Assembly (NCBI RefSeq): GCF_030056735.1
Contig: NZ_JASHKN010000001.1
Location: 186,001 to 250,000 of the forward strand
Direction: 5' to 3'
Origin: Rhodococcus sp. IEGM 1409
GTDB taxonomy: Bacteria; Actinomycetota; Actinomycetes; Mycobacteriales; Mycobacteriaceae
DNA: 64,000 bases
The notes under the pieces were generated by a model, which saw only the letters and a list, made by a program, of their open reading frames with translations, was not told where the DNA came from and searched no databases. The position numbers were made by a program, and so were the translations under genes. Position 1 is the stretch's first letter. Each line of letters opens with the position of its first letter. Shown in pieces: positions 62,720 through 64,000 of this stretch.

Positions 62720-63127
62720 TCAGATATCCCCTGCCTGATGGCGTTGCCGCATGAATGCGAGAAACGAAATGTGCTCCGGCGGCGGGAACTCCCAGCCCCG
62801 CTCCGCGCCATGAAGGTTGATGTCGCGGTGCCAGTTCGCGTCGTACTGCAGATAGTCGTCGTACATCGCGACCTTCTCGGTCATCGACTCCACTCGCGGC
62901 GCGAGGTTGTCGACCTGCCGGCGAAGATCCGCGAGGTCCGCTGCCTCCACAAACCGGCGACGTTCAGCCTTCGAACGCCAACGTCTCCCCAACGGCCCCA
63001 GCACTTTCGCCCACGATTCCGACGCCTCCGACAGAAGCTGTCCTACATACCTGATGACGATCGCCACCAGCATTACCAACAACAACCAGGGGTGCCCCTG
63101 CAAGAGCGCGGCAACATCATCGGGCAC
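62720..63127 (-). CDS. Phage membrane protein with coiled coil
   Basis: A 135-residue protein with an N-terminal membrane helix (about residues 12-32), a basic stretch, a short coiled coil (about 65-95) and a C-terminal HISFLAFMRQRHQ. The GTG at 63127 lies seven bases after GGAGG and is preferred over the longer frame. It resembles small membrane proteins (DUF2746-like) near lysis or fibre genes of actinophages. Role unknown. Confidence 0.6.
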   Translation of the reverse strand: MPDDVAALLQGHPWLLLVMLVAIVIRYVGQLLSEASESWAKVLGPLGRRWRSKAERRRFVEAADLADLRRQVDNLAPRVESMTEKVAMYDDYLQYDANWHRDINLHGAERGWEFPPPEHISFLAFMRQRHQAGDI

Positions 63128-63551
63128 GTGTCCGCCTCCAACCATCTATCGACGCGTCAGCCAAAACCAGGTGCACCGCCGCGGCGCCGAGCACCCACCC
63201 GACAGCAGTTCGCCAGCCGTACAGGAAGTCTCGGTCGGCAAGCTCTGCGAGCGCACCGATACCGAACACGAGGTACAGGCCGAACAGCACCCCGTGCGCC
63301 AACGCGGTCATAGGGATGCGGGGTACGAATATGCCCAGCAGTCCGACGGCTCCGGCGGTGAGGAAGATCCACCCCCACACATCGAACGGGAGCGCAGCCT
63401 CGATCACCGACAACGAATCCGGCGTGAGGTCAGCTGGGAGTCGGATGTAGTCGAGACCGCGCGCGACTGCGACAACGAGAGCACCCAACTGCAGGAGTTC
63501 TGCAGGCAGGGAAGTGATCTCGATGCGCAGTCGACGCAGGGTCAATGTCAT
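63117..63551 (-). CDS. Phage four-helix membrane protein
   Basis: A 144-residue protein with about four hydrophobic helices (around residues 18-35, 58-78, 83-103 and 113-132) and a basic C-terminus. Overlaps its neighbours at both ends (TAATG at the start), so it is part of a tightly coupled group. It may be a second holin or an envelope protein. Confidence 0.6.
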   Translation of the reverse strand: MTLTLRRLRIEITSLPAELLQLGALVVAVARGLDYIRLPADLTPDSLSVIEAALPFDVWGWIFLTAGAVGLLGIFVPRIPMTALAHGVLFGLYLVFGIGALAELADRDFLYGWRTAVGWVLGAAAVHLVLADASIDGWRRTRAR

Positions 63552-63913
63552 TACTGACCGCCGGTGTGTGCATCCCAGAGTGCGATCAGGTCATTGCGCT
63601 CGAGCTTTGGATCGAACTCGAATTTCTGATCGTTGAGGAACTTCTTCCAGGCTTCTTCGCCGGACCCCTTGCCACTGCGTGGCGGTTCCTCGACGGGAAC
63701 CGACTCGGGCTCGGGCTCGGGCTCGGGGAGAGGCTCCGGATCGTCGTCGTACTCGCCGAAACCGGCCTTCGTGGCGAGCTCGTCAGAGACGATGAACGCC
63801 AACCGCGGACCGGACGTGTCGGTGCGGACCTCGTCAGGCGAATCAGCCGCTTCGAGAAGGGCGCGAGCGATGTCCTGTACCTGGTCAGATGAGGTGGGGA
63901 TGATTGAAGGCAT
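63551..63913 (-). CDS. Small acidic head-associated protein
   Basis: A 120-residue protein: an N-terminal helix (SSDQVQDIARALLEAAD), an acidic Pro/Glu repeat (EPLPEPEPEPESV, about 60-75) and a C-terminal FEFDPKLERNDLIALWDAH module similar in appearance to SAP-like or head-joining motifs. It follows what looks like the capsid gene. ATG at 63913 with AGGAG site. Confidence 0.58.
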   Translation of the reverse strand: MPSIIPTSSDQVQDIARALLEAADSPDEVRTDTSGPRLAFIVSDELATKAGFGEYDDDPEPLPEPEPEPESVPVEEPPRSGKGSGEEAWKKFLNDQKFEFDPKLERNDLIALWDAHTGGQ

Positions 63914-63923
63914 TACAGTGCTC

Positions 63924-64000
63924 CTAGCTGCTGGTGAGGTTGACGAGGACAGCGGCTTGGACCGCTTCCCATGACACGACATACGTTCGTTCAGCGATCG
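63924..64000 (-). CDS. C-terminal end of probable major capsid protein
   Basis: A partial gene cut by the right edge. The last 24 residues read RTYVVSWEAVQAAVLVNLTSS after IAE, then TAG. The pattern of a final beta strand followed by a helix is like the C-terminus of phage capsid proteins, and the position before the neck and tail genes fits. With so little sequence the assignment is tentative. Confidence 0.5.
   Translation of the reverse strand, partial: IAERTYVVSWEAVQAAVLVNLTSS

Larger units (their letters stand above)
39281..64000. mobile_element. Prophage (siphovirus type), right end outside window
   Basis: From the tRNA fragment to the right edge the genes are those of a tailed phage: capsid end, connectors, major tail protein, tail assembly chaperones, tape measure protein, distal tail proteins, endolysin and holin, nearly all on the minus strand, with plus-strand accessory genes at the left end and inside the structural block. 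The Gp37-like tail gene and neighbours recall Rhodococcus phage ReqiPepy6. Terminase, portal, replication genes, repressor and a tRNA-type (tyrosine) integrase are not in the window and should lie to the right. The structural genes look intact, so the element may still be functional. Confidence 0.9.

Noticed and set aside
1..64000. CRISPR arrays, rRNA genes, insertion sequences
   Set aside because: No regularly spaced direct repeats of CRISPR length, no rRNA sequence and no transposase gene were seen on either strand.

Overview
The window looks like chromosomal DNA of a Rhodococcus, probably the R. erythropolis/qingshengii group, with a prophage occupying the right 25 kb. GC content is high. 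The first 27 kb keeps the gene neighbourhood known from Mycobacterium tuberculosis Rv1071c-Rv1095 in inverted order: phoH2, glyA, coaA, a short-chain Z-isoprenyl diphosphate synthase, a hemolysin III protein, a thioredoxin-fold DUF255 protein, mycothiol conjugate amidase mca, a DUF4307 protein, greA, metB, cbs, an SGNH hydrolase, a thiolase and an enoyl-CoA hydratase. A mycothiol enzyme and the Rv1086-type prenyl synthase place it in the mycolic-acid actinobacteria. The species is an inference; no search was run.

Host part (1-39280): a left-edge cluster (partial MFS exporter, serine-hydrolase lipoprotein, epoxide-hydrolase-fold protein, carboxymuconolactone decarboxylase family protein); the conserved core block just listed, with ilvA and an NlpC/P60 cell-wall enzyme inside it; then a more variable stretch with a BAX inhibitor-like membrane protein, an RsmC-like methyltransferase, a nitroreductase, an LLM-type flavin oxidoreductase, an SDR, two tandem GGDEF/EAL membrane proteins (the second with a degenerate EAL domain), a TerD protein and several small or exported proteins of unknown role. 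Most gene pairs are separated by clear intrinsic-type hairpins. A 28-bp perfect palindrome sits upstream of the hemolysin III gene.

Prophage (39281 to the right edge, continuing beyond it): the left border is the 3' half of a tRNA gene on the minus strand with no matching 5' half beside it, followed by a long inverted repeat and repeated GTGAC boxes. This is what an attachment site left by integration into a tRNA gene looks like. Two plus-strand accessory genes follow (a multidomain HNH protein and a DUF2510 membrane protein), then a serine-recombinase-like protein lacking the catalytic domain. From there nearly everything is on the minus strand and reads right to left: capsid end, head and membrane proteins, tail fibre, major tail protein, connectors, tail assembly chaperones, an 1824-residue tape measure protein with cell-wall-hydrolase domains, distal tail proteins, endolysin and holin. 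It is a siphovirus-type structural module with Gp37-like tail genes of the Rhodococcus phage ReqiPepy6 kind.

Three plus-strand genes interrupt the minus-strand structural operon and look like morons or defence cargo: a HEPN-motif protein (56748-57167), and a two-gene unit of an unknown protein plus an HTH-ImmA/IrrE metallopeptidase (58374-60013). A cysteine-rich zinc-ribbon protein in the prophage (57966-58265) has a close relative in the host just outside the left border (38089-38334). A recurrent CGGTAG-R-Y-AC-W-GT site precedes four minus-strand phage gene groups, and the major tail and tape measure genes share a 17-nt leader followed by a hairpin over the ribosome binding site. These are the least explained signals in the window.
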